Shown here: positions 15,861-23,581 of the stretch, piece after piece
How the letters are laid out: each line of letters begins with the position of its first letter
Position numbering within the stretch: the first letter of the stretch is position 1
NCBI RefSeq assembly: GCF_002081715.1
Contig: NZ_MUKP01000032.1
Location: 1 to 64,000, forward strand
Direction: 5' to 3'
DNA from: Nocardia donostiensis
GTDB taxonomy: Bacteria > Actinomycetota > Actinomycetes > Mycobacteriales > Mycobacteriaceae
Length of the DNA: 64,000 nucleotides
Program-made: the position numbers and the translations under genes
Notes under the pieces: model-generated
What the model was told of the DNA's origin: nothing
The model's database searches: none
Seen by the model: the letters and a program-made list of their open reading frames with translations, nothing else

Positions 15861-17030
15861 TCACCGGAACCGGATACGCTCGTTCCCGCCCCGCACCAGC
15901 CGGATCAGCAACCCGACACCGAGCCAGGCCAGCCCCAGACCGCCGTAGACCGCCGAGACGGGCAGGCCGAGGAACACCGCGTGCGCCAGCATCGAACCCA
16001 GCCACGTCCACAGGAACATCGCCACCGCAACGCCCACCGGTCCGTCGCTCGCATCACCCGGCGCAACCCGCTCCCACACGGTGAGCAGCCCTGCCATGAC
16101 CAGCGCCACCGCGAACCACCCGAGATAGTTGGTGTACGGGATATGGCTCATCCCCGGCAGCCCGGTATCCGTGACACACCAGGCCCACTGCCCGTCGGCT
16201 ACCATCTGCGGATCCAGGAACAGATCCCAGCCGACGGCCCCCGCCGCCAGCACCACCATCCGCACCGCGGGCCGCCGCACCAGCAGCCCGGCGATCACCC
16301 AGATCGGGTAGATACCGCCCGTCCACGCCAGCGGAACCACCAGCGGCACGTCGGCAAGCGCAGGCCCGAGCCGGTCGAGCGCATAGGAGTAGCACCCGTA
16401 CGGGATACCGGTCGCGGTCCCCGCGATCTCCGACAGCAACCCGAGACCCGAGACGATCACCAGGAACCCGAGAGCGTAGGCGGCACCACGAACCGCGGCG
16501 GCGTGCGCCAGAGCAGTCCCGGCCGCCAACAAGACAACGACCACCGTCACCTGGTCCCGCGCCGCTCCCGTGACCAGTGGATAGGCGATCTGGGCCAGGA
16601 TCCACAGCATCAGTGAAACAGCCGGAAACAGAGCACGTTTCCGCTGTCGGGCACCCTGCAGCAGCGCCGTGCGCCGGTCCGCGTCCGTCGATCGCGCGGT
16701 CGCCGGGCGGTGCCTGCGCAACGCCTTCGCCGTCGCGGCGACCACTCCGGTGCGGTAGCGCGCGGAGGGAGCACGCCCGGCCGCCGCTGCTGTCTCATCG
16801 GCATGAGAGCGGGCATCTGCTGAAACCGGGCCGGTCTCGAGCGATGGGCGCGCCCCCTGATGTCGGTCCGAGCCGCCTGGCAGATGCTGTGCCCGGTCGG
16901 TATGCGGTCCGCCTTCGCGCCGTTGGCGCGGACTGGATGTGCTGTCTTGCGGTGAGACAAGGTTCGTCGCGTCCTCGTGACGCTGCCCGCTCGCGTGATC
17001 CGGCGGCGTCGCGTCGCGTCGATCGTTCAT
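15861..17030 (-). CDS. cruF: CruF-type carotenoid 1,2-hydratase (DUF422 membrane protein)
   Basis: 389 residues from ATG 17030. The C-terminal ~260 residues form a polytopic DUF422 domain with motifs GLLSEIAGTATGIPYGCY, WTGGIYPIWV, WDLFLDPQM and IPYTNYLGWF. CruF adds water to the psi end of acyclic or monocyclic carotenoids, giving a 1'-hydroxyl. About 130 hydrophilic, low-complexity residues precede the membrane domain and are not usual for the family, so the real start may lie further in. The ATG overlaps the crtO stop (ATGA), which favours 17030. Confidence 0.85.
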   Translation of the reverse strand: MNDRRDATPPDHASGQRHEDATNLVSPQDSTSSPRQRREGGPHTDRAQHLPGGSDRHQGARPSLETGPVSADARSHADETAAAAGRAPSARYRTGVVAATAKALRRHRPATARSTDADRRTALLQGARQRKRALFPAVSLMLWILAQIAYPLVTGAARDQVTVVVVLLAAGTALAHAAAVRGAAYALGFLVIVSGLGLLSEIAGTATGIPYGCYSYALDRLGPALADVPLVVPLAWTGGIYPIWVIAGLLVRRPAVRMVVLAAGAVGWDLFLDPQMVADGQWAWCVTDTGLPGMSHIPYTNYLGWFAVALVMAGLLTVWERVAPGDASDGPVGVAVAMFLWTWLGSMLAHAVFLGLPVSAVYGGLGLAWLGVGLLIRLVRGGNERIRFR

Positions 17031-18592
17031 CGCCGCCGCAGCCGGCCAAGTCCGCCGAGATCGCGCAACACCAGCCGGGCGGCGCTGCGGCCGCTCGCCC
17101 CGGACACGCCGCCGCCGGGATGGGTGGAGGCGCCGGTGAGATACAGTCCCGGCGCACCGGGTACTCGCTGGCCGGACAGTTCCGGCAACGGCCGCCACAT
17201 CAGCATCTGATCCAGTGTCATCTCCACATGCATGACGTTGCCGCCGCGCAGACCCATTTCCCGCTCCAGATCGACCGGTGTCTGCACGAACCGGTGTCGC
17301 ACCGTGTCGGCGAAACCGGGAGCGAACCGGTTCAGTTCGCCGATGATCCGGTCGGCTTCGGGGCCGGCGTGGTCGGCCCAGTCCCGTCCGCCGGACAGCC
17401 GGTACGGATGCCATTGCGCCCACAGCGACAGCTGATGTTCGCCCGATGCGGCGATGCTCGGGTCGAGGGCGCTGAAACTCATCGCCAGCACCACCGGCCG
17501 CGGCGGCAGTTCACCGGCAAGGGCGGCGCCGTGCGCGAGCCGCAGCTGTCGCCGATCGGCGACCAGGAACTGCAGGCCCCGGGCCGATTCGCTGCTGTCG
17601 GCGCCCGGATAGTGCGGTAGTGAACTCGTCGCAAGCCGGACCACCATGCCGATACCAGGGCCGACCCGGATCCGTCGCTGCCAGTCGTCGAGCGCAGCGG
17701 CATCGAAACCACCCGCGCGCAGCAGGTCGAGGGTGGTCAGCACGTGGGTGCCCGCGATCACCGTGTGGGTGAACAGGCTCCGGCCCGATGCCGTGCGCAC
17801 CCGCCAGCCGGAACCGTCTTTGTGCAGCGCGGTCACCGCATCGCCCGCGGTGACCGTCCCACCGTCGGCGCGCAGCCGGGCCACCAGCGCCGCGCTCAGC
17901 GCACCGCTGCCGCCGACCGCCCGGCCCGGCGCAATAGTGTGCATGAGCGTGGCGAATCCGACCATCGGGGCCGTACCCGGTTCCGACATCGGCGGTCCGG
18001 ACTGGGCGCCGAACCAGGCCAGCGAAGCTTTGAGCCGCTCGTTGTCGAACAGACTGTCCAGTAGTGCGTCCCCGGGCTGCAGGAACTCGCGTGAGAGTGC
18101 GCTGCCGCCGCCGGGAGCGTTCAGCCCCCAGAACGAGCGCAGCAGCCTGCCCGGTGTCGGCCCACCGCCGAACGAGCGCATCACCCGCGCGCTGCGCGGG
18201 CCCCACACCTCGACGAAGCGGCGGTAGGCGTCGGCGTCATGGTGGCCGCAGGCGGCGGCGATCGACGCGCACGTGCGATCGAGGTCGTGGTGGAACACGA
18301 TCGGCGCGGCGCCCGTTTGCGGGCAGGCGGGGGTGAAACCCCAGGGATCGCAGTCGATATAACGCAACCCGAACCGCGCCAGCTCCAGTTCCTCGATGAT
18401 CCCGGTGTGCCGGATCATCAGATGGGCCGAGGAACCGCGGTCGACCAGATGCCCGGGGAATCGCGGCACCGTCGACACCGCACCGCCGAGCACCTCGTCG
18501 CGTTCGAGCACCTCGACACGGTGTCCAGCCCGAGCCAGATAACAGGCCGCGACCAGGGCGTTATGGCCTGATCCGATCACGACAACACTCAT
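17027..18592 (-). CDS. crtO: Beta-carotene ketolase, CrtO type
   Basis: 521-residue FAD-dependent oxidoreductase of the CrtI-like superfamily. It begins with the Rossmann motif VVVIGSGHNALVAACYLARAG and VLERDEVLGGAVST, and has the family-specific stretches DRGSSAHLMIRHTGIIEEL, WFGAQSGPPMSEPGTAPMV, GGNVMHVEMTLDQM and LTGASTHPGGGVSGASGRSA. These closely match rhodococcal CrtO, which places a 4-keto group on beta-rings. The order GNAT-crtO-cruF with an ATGA overlap to cruF suggests one operon. No lycopene cyclase, needed to make its beta-ring substrate, lies in this window. Confidence 0.92.
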   Translation of the reverse strand: MSVVVIGSGHNALVAACYLARAGHRVEVLERDEVLGGAVSTVPRFPGHLVDRGSSAHLMIRHTGIIEELELARFGLRYIDCDPWGFTPACPQTGAAPIVFHHDLDRTCASIAAACGHHDADAYRRFVEVWGPRSARVMRSFGGGPTPGRLLRSFWGLNAPGGGSALSREFLQPGDALLDSLFDNERLKASLAWFGAQSGPPMSEPGTAPMVGFATLMHTIAPGRAVGGSGALSAALVARLRADGGTVTAGDAVTALHKDGSGWRVRTASGRSLFTHTVIAGTHVLTTLDLLRAGGFDAAALDDWQRRIRVGPGIGMVVRLATSSLPHYPGADSSESARGLQFLVADRRQLRLAHGAALAGELPPRPVVLAMSFSALDPSIAASGEHQLSLWAQWHPYRLSGGRDWADHAGPEADRIIGELNRFAPGFADTVRHRFVQTPVDLEREMGLRGGNVMHVEMTLDQMLMWRPLPELSGQRVPGAPGLYLTGASTHPGGGVSGASGRSAARLVLRDLGGLGRLRRR

Positions 18593-18607
18593 CTGAACCT
18601 CACAGCC

Positions 18608-19219
18608 TCACAGCGGCAGCCGACGGCCCAGGATCGCGAAGTGCCGGTTGTCACCGGCGAATATGAAATTCCTGATCACGTCATCGAATCCGTGCCGCCG
18701 GTACAGCCGCCAGGCGCGGTTGTCCTCGGCGTGCACTTCCGGTGTGGACAGCAGCACCGCGCGTTCGGGCCGGTCGCGCAACAACCGGCGCAGCAGGATC
18801 GCGCCGATCCCGCGACCCTGCGCTGAGGGGTGCACATGCAGTTCCGTGAGTTCGAAATAGTCGGCCAGCAGTTCCCGCGCCGAATGCTCCGGCCAGCCCG
18901 AACGCCGCATCCCGGCATGCACCTGCTGCTGCCACCACTGCTGCGGGCCTCCGTGGTAGCCATAGCCTATGGCCACAATGGGCGCGCTGCGTAGATCGAC
19001 AGCACCGGCATCATCGGGCAGTACCGCCGCGACGGCCTGCCAACCGGGCCGCGTGGTGTGTTCGGTCCACATCGGCGCGCGATGGTGCTCGGTGCCGCGC
19101 GGGTAGTCCATGGCCGCGACATACACCGCGAGCGCGTCGGGTAGCCGCGAGCGCAGCGCGGCGACGGAGAGGTCGACGACGACTGGTGCGGGGGTGTGAT
19201 TGGGCTTGACGGCAGTCAT
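18608..19219 (-). CDS. GNAT-family N-acetyltransferase (Rv2170-like)
   Basis: 203 residues. The acetyl-CoA-binding motif A reads ELHVHPSAQGRGIGAILL, preceded by the ADYFELTELHV strand, and motif B is in NRAWRLYRRHGF. By synteny (beside lppM and DUF3040) it corresponds to Rv2170, reported to acetylate proteins such as isocitrate lyase; the substrate here is not readable. crtO begins 15 bp downstream, so this may be the first gene of the pigment operon. Confidence 0.85.
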   Translation of the reverse strand: MTAVKPNHTPAPVVVDLSVAALRSRLPDALAVYVAAMDYPRGTEHHRAPMWTEHTTRPGWQAVAAVLPDDAGAVDLRSAPIVAIGYGYHGGPQQWWQQQVHAGMRRSGWPEHSARELLADYFELTELHVHPSAQGRGIGAILLRRLLRDRPERAVLLSTPEVHAEDNRAWRLYRRHGFDDVIRNFIFAGDNRHFAILGRRLPL

Positions 19220-19403
19220 TGCTCTTTCGCGGTCGCGTTCGGGCCCTGAAGTTTGTCGGTGGGCGTCTCTATATTCAAGCTCGAGCCAAACGATCGAATA
19301 CCTGTTCGTCTTCGCCGCAGGGGCTGCATGGGTCAGGCCAGCGTGCCATACGCCGGAACAAGAGCCTGCTCGGAGGCGGGGGCGACCGGTGAAGGGACGG
19401 CTG

Positions 19404-19844
19404 ATGACGGATCGAAATGTTCATCCGGGGCAGCCCGGCCGAGCGGGAATGCTACTGCAACGCGCCGACGGGCTGCTGCTGCAGGCGGCAGCCGAGGAGG
19501 ACCCACGCGAGCGGTTCCGCACCGCCTACCTGGCCGCATTACGGGGTGCGGGCGCGATACTCGCCCTCACCGGAGCCGATGCGGCACCGCGTGCGCGCTC
19601 GCGCAATGCCTGGGTGATGTTACAGCGCGCGGCGCCCGAGTTCGTCATGTGGTCGGACTACTTCAGCGCCCGATCCGATACCAGGGCCGCACTGGAGGCC
19701 GGGCTGCCGCGGGAGGTGTCCGGCGGGCAGGCCGACGAGTTCTGCTCCCGGGTCGGCGCCTTCCTGCACGATGTGGAGGATCTGATAGCTCCCGCCGCCC
19801 GATTGCGGCCCGTGGTGGACCAGGGCTTTGGAACGAGGGCGTGA
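19404..19844 (+). CDS. SAV_6107-type HEPN domain protein
   Basis: 146 residues, mostly helical: LLQRADGLLLQAAAEEDPRERFRTAYLAALRGAGAIL and a later WVMLQRAAPEFVMWSDYF. This pattern is typical of actinobacterial SAV_6107-type HEPN proteins found beside DUF3040 genes. The canonical RxxxxH nuclease motif of toxin HEPNs is not evident, so no nuclease activity is claimed. ATG 19404 was chosen for the AAGGGA ribosome site 7 nt upstream; the frame is open further upstream. Followed after 124 bp by the DUF3040 gene. Confidence 0.75.
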   Translation: MTDRNVHPGQPGRAGMLLQRADGLLLQAAAEEDPRERFRTAYLAALRGAGAILALTGADAAPRARSRNAWVMLQRAAPEFVMWSDYFSARSDTRAALEAGLPREVSGGQADEFCSRVGAFLHDVEDLIAPAARLRPVVDQGFGTRA

Positions 19845-19893
19845 GTTATCGGCGAGTAGGTGGTACGGCCCTGATCGAACTCGTATCATTAGG

Positions 19894-19941
19894 GACAGAT
19901 AGCCGCCAAGGGGTTATCTGTCGTCTACCCGGAGACGACAG
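19894..19941 (+). promoter_or_regulatory. Two overlapping, mutually exclusive hairpins upstream of the DUF3040 gene
   Basis: GACAGATA (19894-19901) can pair with TATCTGTC (19915-19922), and CTGTCGTCT (19918-19926) with AGACGACAG (19933-19941). The two hairpins share 19918-19922, so both cannot form at once. The pair lies 27 nt before the GTG start. Confidence 0.6.
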
Positions 19942-19968
19942 CCACGTCCTAGTGCCGGGGGAGGTACC

Positions 19969-20397
19969 GTGCCACTCTCCGAGCACGAGCAGCGCATGCT
20001 CGAACAGATCGAGAGCGCGCTCTATGCTGAGGATCCGAAGTTCGCCTCGTCTGTCCGTGGCGGACGCCTTCGTACGACCTCGAGTCGACGCAGACTCCAG
20101 GCCGCGGCGCTGTTTGTCCTCGGCCTGTTCCTACTCGTCGCCGGTATCGCCGCTCCGGTGAAGCCCGGCGGCTTTCCGATCATCAGCTTGATCGGTTTCG
20201 TCGTCATGTTCGGCGCCGGTGTGCTGCTGCTGCTCGGCGGCGCCAAGCGCAAGCCGGGTGAGCGCGGCGGCGACTCGCCACGCCCCGGTGCGTCCGGCTC
20301 GCCCAGCGGCCCTGGCGCGCGCGGACGGCAGCGCCGATCCGGTGGATTCACCGAGCGGATGGAAGACCGCTTCCGGCGCAGGTTCGAACAAGACTGA
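19969..20397 (+). CDS. DUF3040 membrane protein (Rv2169c-like)
   Basis: 142 residues. The N terminus PLSEHEQRMLEQIESALY is the DUF3040 hallmark, followed by two adjacent membrane segments (AALFVLGLFLLVAGIAA and LIGFVVMFGAGVLLLLGG) and a hydrophilic Gly/Arg-rich tail ending in SGGFTERMEDRFRRRFEQ. Function is unknown in the family; it is conserved upstream of the division cluster in Mycobacteriales. GTG 19969 has a GGGGAGG ribosome site. A strong terminator follows. Confidence 0.88.
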   Translation: MPLSEHEQRMLEQIESALYAEDPKFASSVRGGRLRTTSSRRRLQAAALFVLGLFLLVAGIAAPVKPGGFPIISLIGFVVMFGAGVLLLLGGAKRKPGERGGDSPRPGASGSPSGPGARGRQRRSGGFTERMEDRFRRRFEQD

Positions 20398-20458
20398 GTC
20401 GCGCACGACTGGAGCGAAGGCGAAGCGCACCCGGCAAATCTTCAGCCAGCAGACGGGC

Positions 20459-20500
20459 AACGGCGGTGCCGTACCGGTCATCCGGTGCGGCACCGCCGTT
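20459..20500 (+). terminator. Terminator after the DUF3040 gene
   Basis: 13-bp perfect inverted repeat (20459-20471 and 20488-20500) ending in TTTC, about 60 nt after the stop codon. Confidence 0.8.
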
Positions 20501-20738
20501 TCTGCGTCCTGGCAAGGATGTTTTCCACATCGCCCCACCAGCGCCCCCCACCCTCCCCCACTGCACCGCTCAGGGGGTCGTATTCCGGCGTTTGCTGGAA
20601 GTTTCCCGGTGGAAGTGTACTGATGGTCCGAGGACGCGCGGGCCTAGGCAAAACACCGGAAAAGTTCTCCCACCTAGTGATAGCTGGGGTGACCTGCGGA
20701 ATCGCCGAAGCGGGGAGCCAGATCACCCCGTGTTTCGA

Positions 20739-20770
20739 TTGAAAGTGGGGGAAAGTGGGGTAATGTGGAG
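20739..20770 (+). promoter_or_regulatory. mraZ/dcw promoter with MraZ-box-like repeats
   Basis: TTGAAA (20739-20744) and TAATGT (20761-20766) are 16 bp apart. GAAAGTGGGG occurs twice in tandem (20741-20760), followed by a diverged third unit TAATGTGGAG. The 10-bp spaced GTGG(G) repeats match the known MraZ operator type, suggesting autorepression by blocking the promoter. Confidence 0.7.
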
Positions 20771-20855
20771 CGCGCACTACAGGAGAGGCCGTAAGGCGCT
20801 CGGCCGGACCATCCGGCCACACACATCCGAGGTGGTCCGGTAGGAGGGTGTCGGG

Positions 20856-21287
20856 ATGTTTCTCGGTACCTATACACCTCGGCTGGACGATAAGGGGCGA
20901 CTTACGTTGCCTGCGAAGTTTCGAGACGATCTGGCGGGAGGGTTGATGGTCACGAAAGGGCAGGACCACAGCCTTGCCGTGTATCCCAAGGAAGAGTTCA
21001 CCGTGCTCGCCCGCCGAGCTACTTCGGCGTCCCGTAGCAACCCCCAGGCTCGCGCGTTCCTTCGGGCGCTCGCGGCCGGAACAGATGAGCAAAGCCTGGA
21101 TGCGCAGGGCCGGATCGTGCTGTCGGCGGACCATCGTCGCTACGCCAACCTGTCACGGGATTGCGTCGTGATCGGCTCGGTCGATTTCCTCGAGATATGG
21201 GACAAGCAGGCGTGGGAGTCCTACCTCGCCGAGCACGAGGAGGACTACGCGCAAGCAAGAGACGAGGCGTTGGGCGGAATTTTCTAG
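20856..21287 (+). CDS. mraZ: Transcriptional regulator MraZ
   Basis: 143 residues with the two AbrB-like MraZ halves: YTPRLDDKGRLTLPAKFRDD near the N terminus and SLDAQGRIVLSADHRRYANL in the second half. MraZ forms ring oligomers and represses its own dcw operon through short direct repeats, which are visible in the promoter here. ATG 20856 follows an AGGAGG ribosome site by 8 nt. rsmH follows after a 254-bp gap that contains no clear gene. Confidence 0.95.
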   Translation: MFLGTYTPRLDDKGRLTLPAKFRDDLAGGLMVTKGQDHSLAVYPKEEFTVLARRATSASRSNPQARAFLRALAAGTDEQSLDAQGRIVLSADHRRYANLSRDCVVIGSVDFLEIWDKQAWESYLAEHEEDYAQARDEALGGIF

Positions 21288-21541
21288 CCCCTACGAGTGC
21301 CACGAGGCCTCTGCCCGGACGCGGACCCTGACGTACTTCCCCGACGCCAGGTGCCGCTTCGGTCAGAGACCTCGCGGCATTCGTATCTGCCCGAGCGTTC
21401 CCATTCGGCACGGCCTCCGATCGGAGCGGCCGGCGATCACAGCAACTATCCGACAGCAGCGGTGTCTGCGGCAGCACACCGCGGTACCAGGCGACCCGAA
21501 CACGGTGCGCGACGAAGCGAGGCAGGATCCGGGAGGTCGAG

Positions 21542-22522
21542 GTGAACCGTGAAGGGCACGGCTCCCGTCATATTCCGGTTCTGCTCGAACGCGCAGGCGC
21601 ACTGCTCGATCCCGCACTCGGCGCTCCCGGTGACGTCTACCTCGACGCCACCCTCGGCCTCGGCGGGCACGCCGAGTACTTTCTGCGCACCCATCCCGAG
21701 CTGCGTCTGATCGGCCTCGACCGCGATACCGCGGCGCTCGAATCGGCGGCCGAGCGGTTGCGTCCCTATCGGGACCGCATCACCCTGATACACACCCGCT
21801 ACGACGGCATTACCGACGCGCTGGCCCAGGCCGGTCTGCCCGTCACGGGCTCGGTCAGCGGCATCCTGATGGATCTCGGGGTCTCGTCGATGCAATTGGA
21901 CTCCGCCGAACGCGGTTTCGCGTACTCGGTGGACGCGCCGCTGGACATGCGGATGGATCCCACCACCGGCATCACCGCCGCCGATGTACTCAACACCTAT
22001 AGCCACGGCGAACTCGCCCGAGTGCTGAAAGCCTACGGTGAGGAGCGTTTCGCCGGCCGTATCGCCGCCGAGATCGTGCGCCGCCGCGCGCGGCAGCCGC
22101 TGCGCAGCAGTGGTGAACTGGTGCAGCTGCTCTACGACACCATTCCCGCCGCGTCCCGTCGTACCGGTGGGCATCCGGCCAAGCGGACCTTCCAGGCATT
22201 GCGGGTCGAGGTCAACGGCGAGCTCGATTCGCTGCGGGCGGCGCTGCCTGCGGCACTGGACGCGCTCCGTCCAGGAGGGCGGATCGTCGTCATGTCCTAT
22301 CAATCGCTCGAGGACCGGGTGGTGAAACAGGAACTGGCGCAACGGTCTGCGTCCCGCACGCCGATCGGCCTGCCAGTGGAACTGCCCGGAATGGGGCCGG
22401 AGTTCCGGATACTCACCCGCGGCGCCGAGCAGGCGAACGAACGCGAGATCGAGGACAACCCGCGTGCGGCGCCGGTGCGGATGCGCGCGGCCGAGCGGAT
22501 CGCGCAGAGGGAACAGCGATGA
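21542..22522 (+). CDS. rsmH: 16S rRNA (cytosine(1402)-N(4))-methyltransferase
   Basis: 326-residue RsmH (MraW). The SAM-binding region is YLDATLGLGGHAEYFL with GLDRDTAALE, followed by SGILMDLGVSSMQLD, DMRMDP and a C-terminal RPGGRIVVMSYQSLEDR. It methylates N4 of C1402 in the ribosomal P site. GTG 21542 follows a GGGAGG ribosome site. Its stop overlaps the ATG of a 15-codon mini-ORF (ATGA). Confidence 0.95.
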   Translation: MNREGHGSRHIPVLLERAGALLDPALGAPGDVYLDATLGLGGHAEYFLRTHPELRLIGLDRDTAALESAAERLRPYRDRITLIHTRYDGITDALAQAGLPVTGSVSGILMDLGVSSMQLDSAERGFAYSVDAPLDMRMDPTTGITAADVLNTYSHGELARVLKAYGEERFAGRIAAEIVRRRARQPLRSSGELVQLLYDTIPAASRRTGGHPAKRTFQALRVEVNGELDSLRAALPAALDALRPGGRIVVMSYQSLEDRVVKQELAQRSASRTPIGLPVELPGMGPEFRILTRGAEQANEREIEDNPRAAPVRMRAAERIAQREQR

Positions 22523-22566
22523 CGACCGGAGGCGGGTGTTCCGCAAGAAAACAGGAGGCCGAATGA
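22519..22566 (+). CDS. Candidate coupled mini-ORF 1 (15 codons) after rsmH
   Basis: ATG 22519 overlaps the rsmH stop (ATGA), and its own TGA at 22564 overlaps the ATG of mini-ORF 2. The product is a short hydrophilic peptide without recognisable features. It may act as a reinitiation relay rather than encode a functional peptide. No proof of translation. Confidence 0.3.
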   Translation: MTTGGGCSARKQEAE

Positions 22567-22631
22567 ACGATCGCGGATCACTGCTGCGTCCGATCGTGCG
22601 GACACGCCGGCCCGGGGGGAGCACGGCATGA
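22563..22631 (+). CDS. Candidate coupled mini-ORF 2 (22 codons) before ftsL
   Basis: ATG 22563 is preceded by a perfect AGGAGG (22553-22558) and overlaps the stop of mini-ORF 1. Its TGA at 22629 overlaps the ftsL ATG at 22628. The peptide is Arg-rich. The strong ribosome site makes initiation here plausible; a functional peptide is not implied. Confidence 0.35.
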   Translation: MNDRGSLLRPIVRTRRPGGSTA

Positions 22632-23581
22632 GTGTGCGGACACGTAGCGGTGACATGGGGCGGGTGGCGCGGCGCGTGCAGGCGGCGCAACGAGTGAAAT
22701 CCGGTGCCGCACAGCGGGCGTATACACGCCGGCGCACGCGTGCCGAAGGACAGCCGGGGGGCTCGATACTGCCCATGCGCTCGGGAAACGGGATGGCCGG
22801 GCGGATCCCGTTCGTCGCGGCGATCCTGGTCATGCTCGGCTGTGGTCTCGCACTGACTTTGTTGCTGACCACCCGGGCGGCCGAGGACAGCTATCTGCTC
22901 AGCGATGCCAGGGAAGTCAACCAGGCGCTGGCCGACGAGCGGGCCGCCCTCCAACGAGAAGTGGCCGTGGCCGATTCGGCGCCCGAACTCGCCGCCCGAG
23001 CCAGGGAACTGGGCATGATCCCGGCCACCGACCCTGCTCGCCTGATGGTGGCGCCGGACGGCACGGTCACCGTGATCGGTGAACCCGAACCAGCCCACGG
23101 GCAGCCCGTACCGCCCCTGAACCCGTCGCCGACGTCGCCCGCGCCGCGGGGTCAGTCGCCGCACGGGGAGCGGATCGTGCCGGTCACGACGTCGCGGCAG
23201 CCGGAGCCGGGGCGCGACGAGCGGGTCAGCGCAGCCCCACCCGCGGAAGCCCAGCAGGACTCGGATCAGGCAGCGCCCGGCGACACTCCCACCCCGTCCG
23301 GCGAGGTCGCGCCCAGTGGCGCCCCCGCAGGCAGTGATCCACAGCAGGCCGCCCCGAATCCGGTACCGCCACCTGCGCAACCGGAAGGCCCCGCACCGCA
23401 GGCGCCCGCGAACGCAATTCCGCCCGCCGCCGAGGGCGCGGGCGAGCAGGCACCGCATCCCGCCCCAGCCGGACCCGGGCAGGGGCAGCCGGGCGGCGGC
23501 GAGCCGGTGCAGGCGCGGCCCGCTCCCGCGGCCGATATCGCGGCCGGCCCGCTGCCCGCGGCTGGTGAGGGATCCCGATGA
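22628..23581 (+). CDS. ftsL: FtsL-like cell division protein with long Pro-rich tail
   Basis: 317 residues. A basic N-terminal cytosolic part (about 1-58) leads to one membrane segment (PFVAAILVMLGCGLALTLLL) and a short periplasmic coiled-coil (EVNQALADERAALQREV) ending in ELAARARELGMIPA, typical of FtsL. The remaining ~180 residues are Pro/Ala/Gly/Gln-rich and probably disordered, as in mycobacterial FtsL. Position between rsmH and pbpB is diagnostic. It overlaps pbpB (ATGA). Confidence 0.88.
   Translation: MSVRTRSGDMGRVARRVQAAQRVKSGAAQRAYTRRRTRAEGQPGGSILPMRSGNGMAGRIPFVAAILVMLGCGLALTLLLTTRAAEDSYLLSDAREVNQALADERAALQREVAVADSAPELAARARELGMIPATDPARLMVAPDGTVTVIGEPEPAHGQPVPPLNPSPTSPAPRGQSPHGERIVPVTTSRQPEPGRDERVSAAPPAEAQQDSDQAAPGDTPTPSGEVAPSGAPAGSDPQQAAPNPVPPPAQPEGPAPQAPANAIPPAAEGAGEQAPHPAPAGPGQGQPGGGEPVQARPAPAADIAAGPLPAAGEGSR

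Larger units (their letters stand above)
20398..20855. other. Intergenic region before mraZ
   Basis: 458 bp with no convincing gene. It contains the DUF3040 terminator (20459-20500), an unexplained middle part, and the mraZ promoter with MraZ-type repeats (20739-20770). Confidence 0.6.

Noticed and set aside
20485..20742. 85-codon ORF between the DUF3040 gene and mraZ
   Set aside because: It begins inside the terminator hairpin and ends at the mraZ promoter; no ribosome site.
21446..23458. Long antisense open frame opposite rsmH, ftsL and the start of pbpB
   Set aside because: Low-complexity Arg/Gly/His-rich translation; a shadow of strongly supported plus-strand genes in GC-rich DNA.
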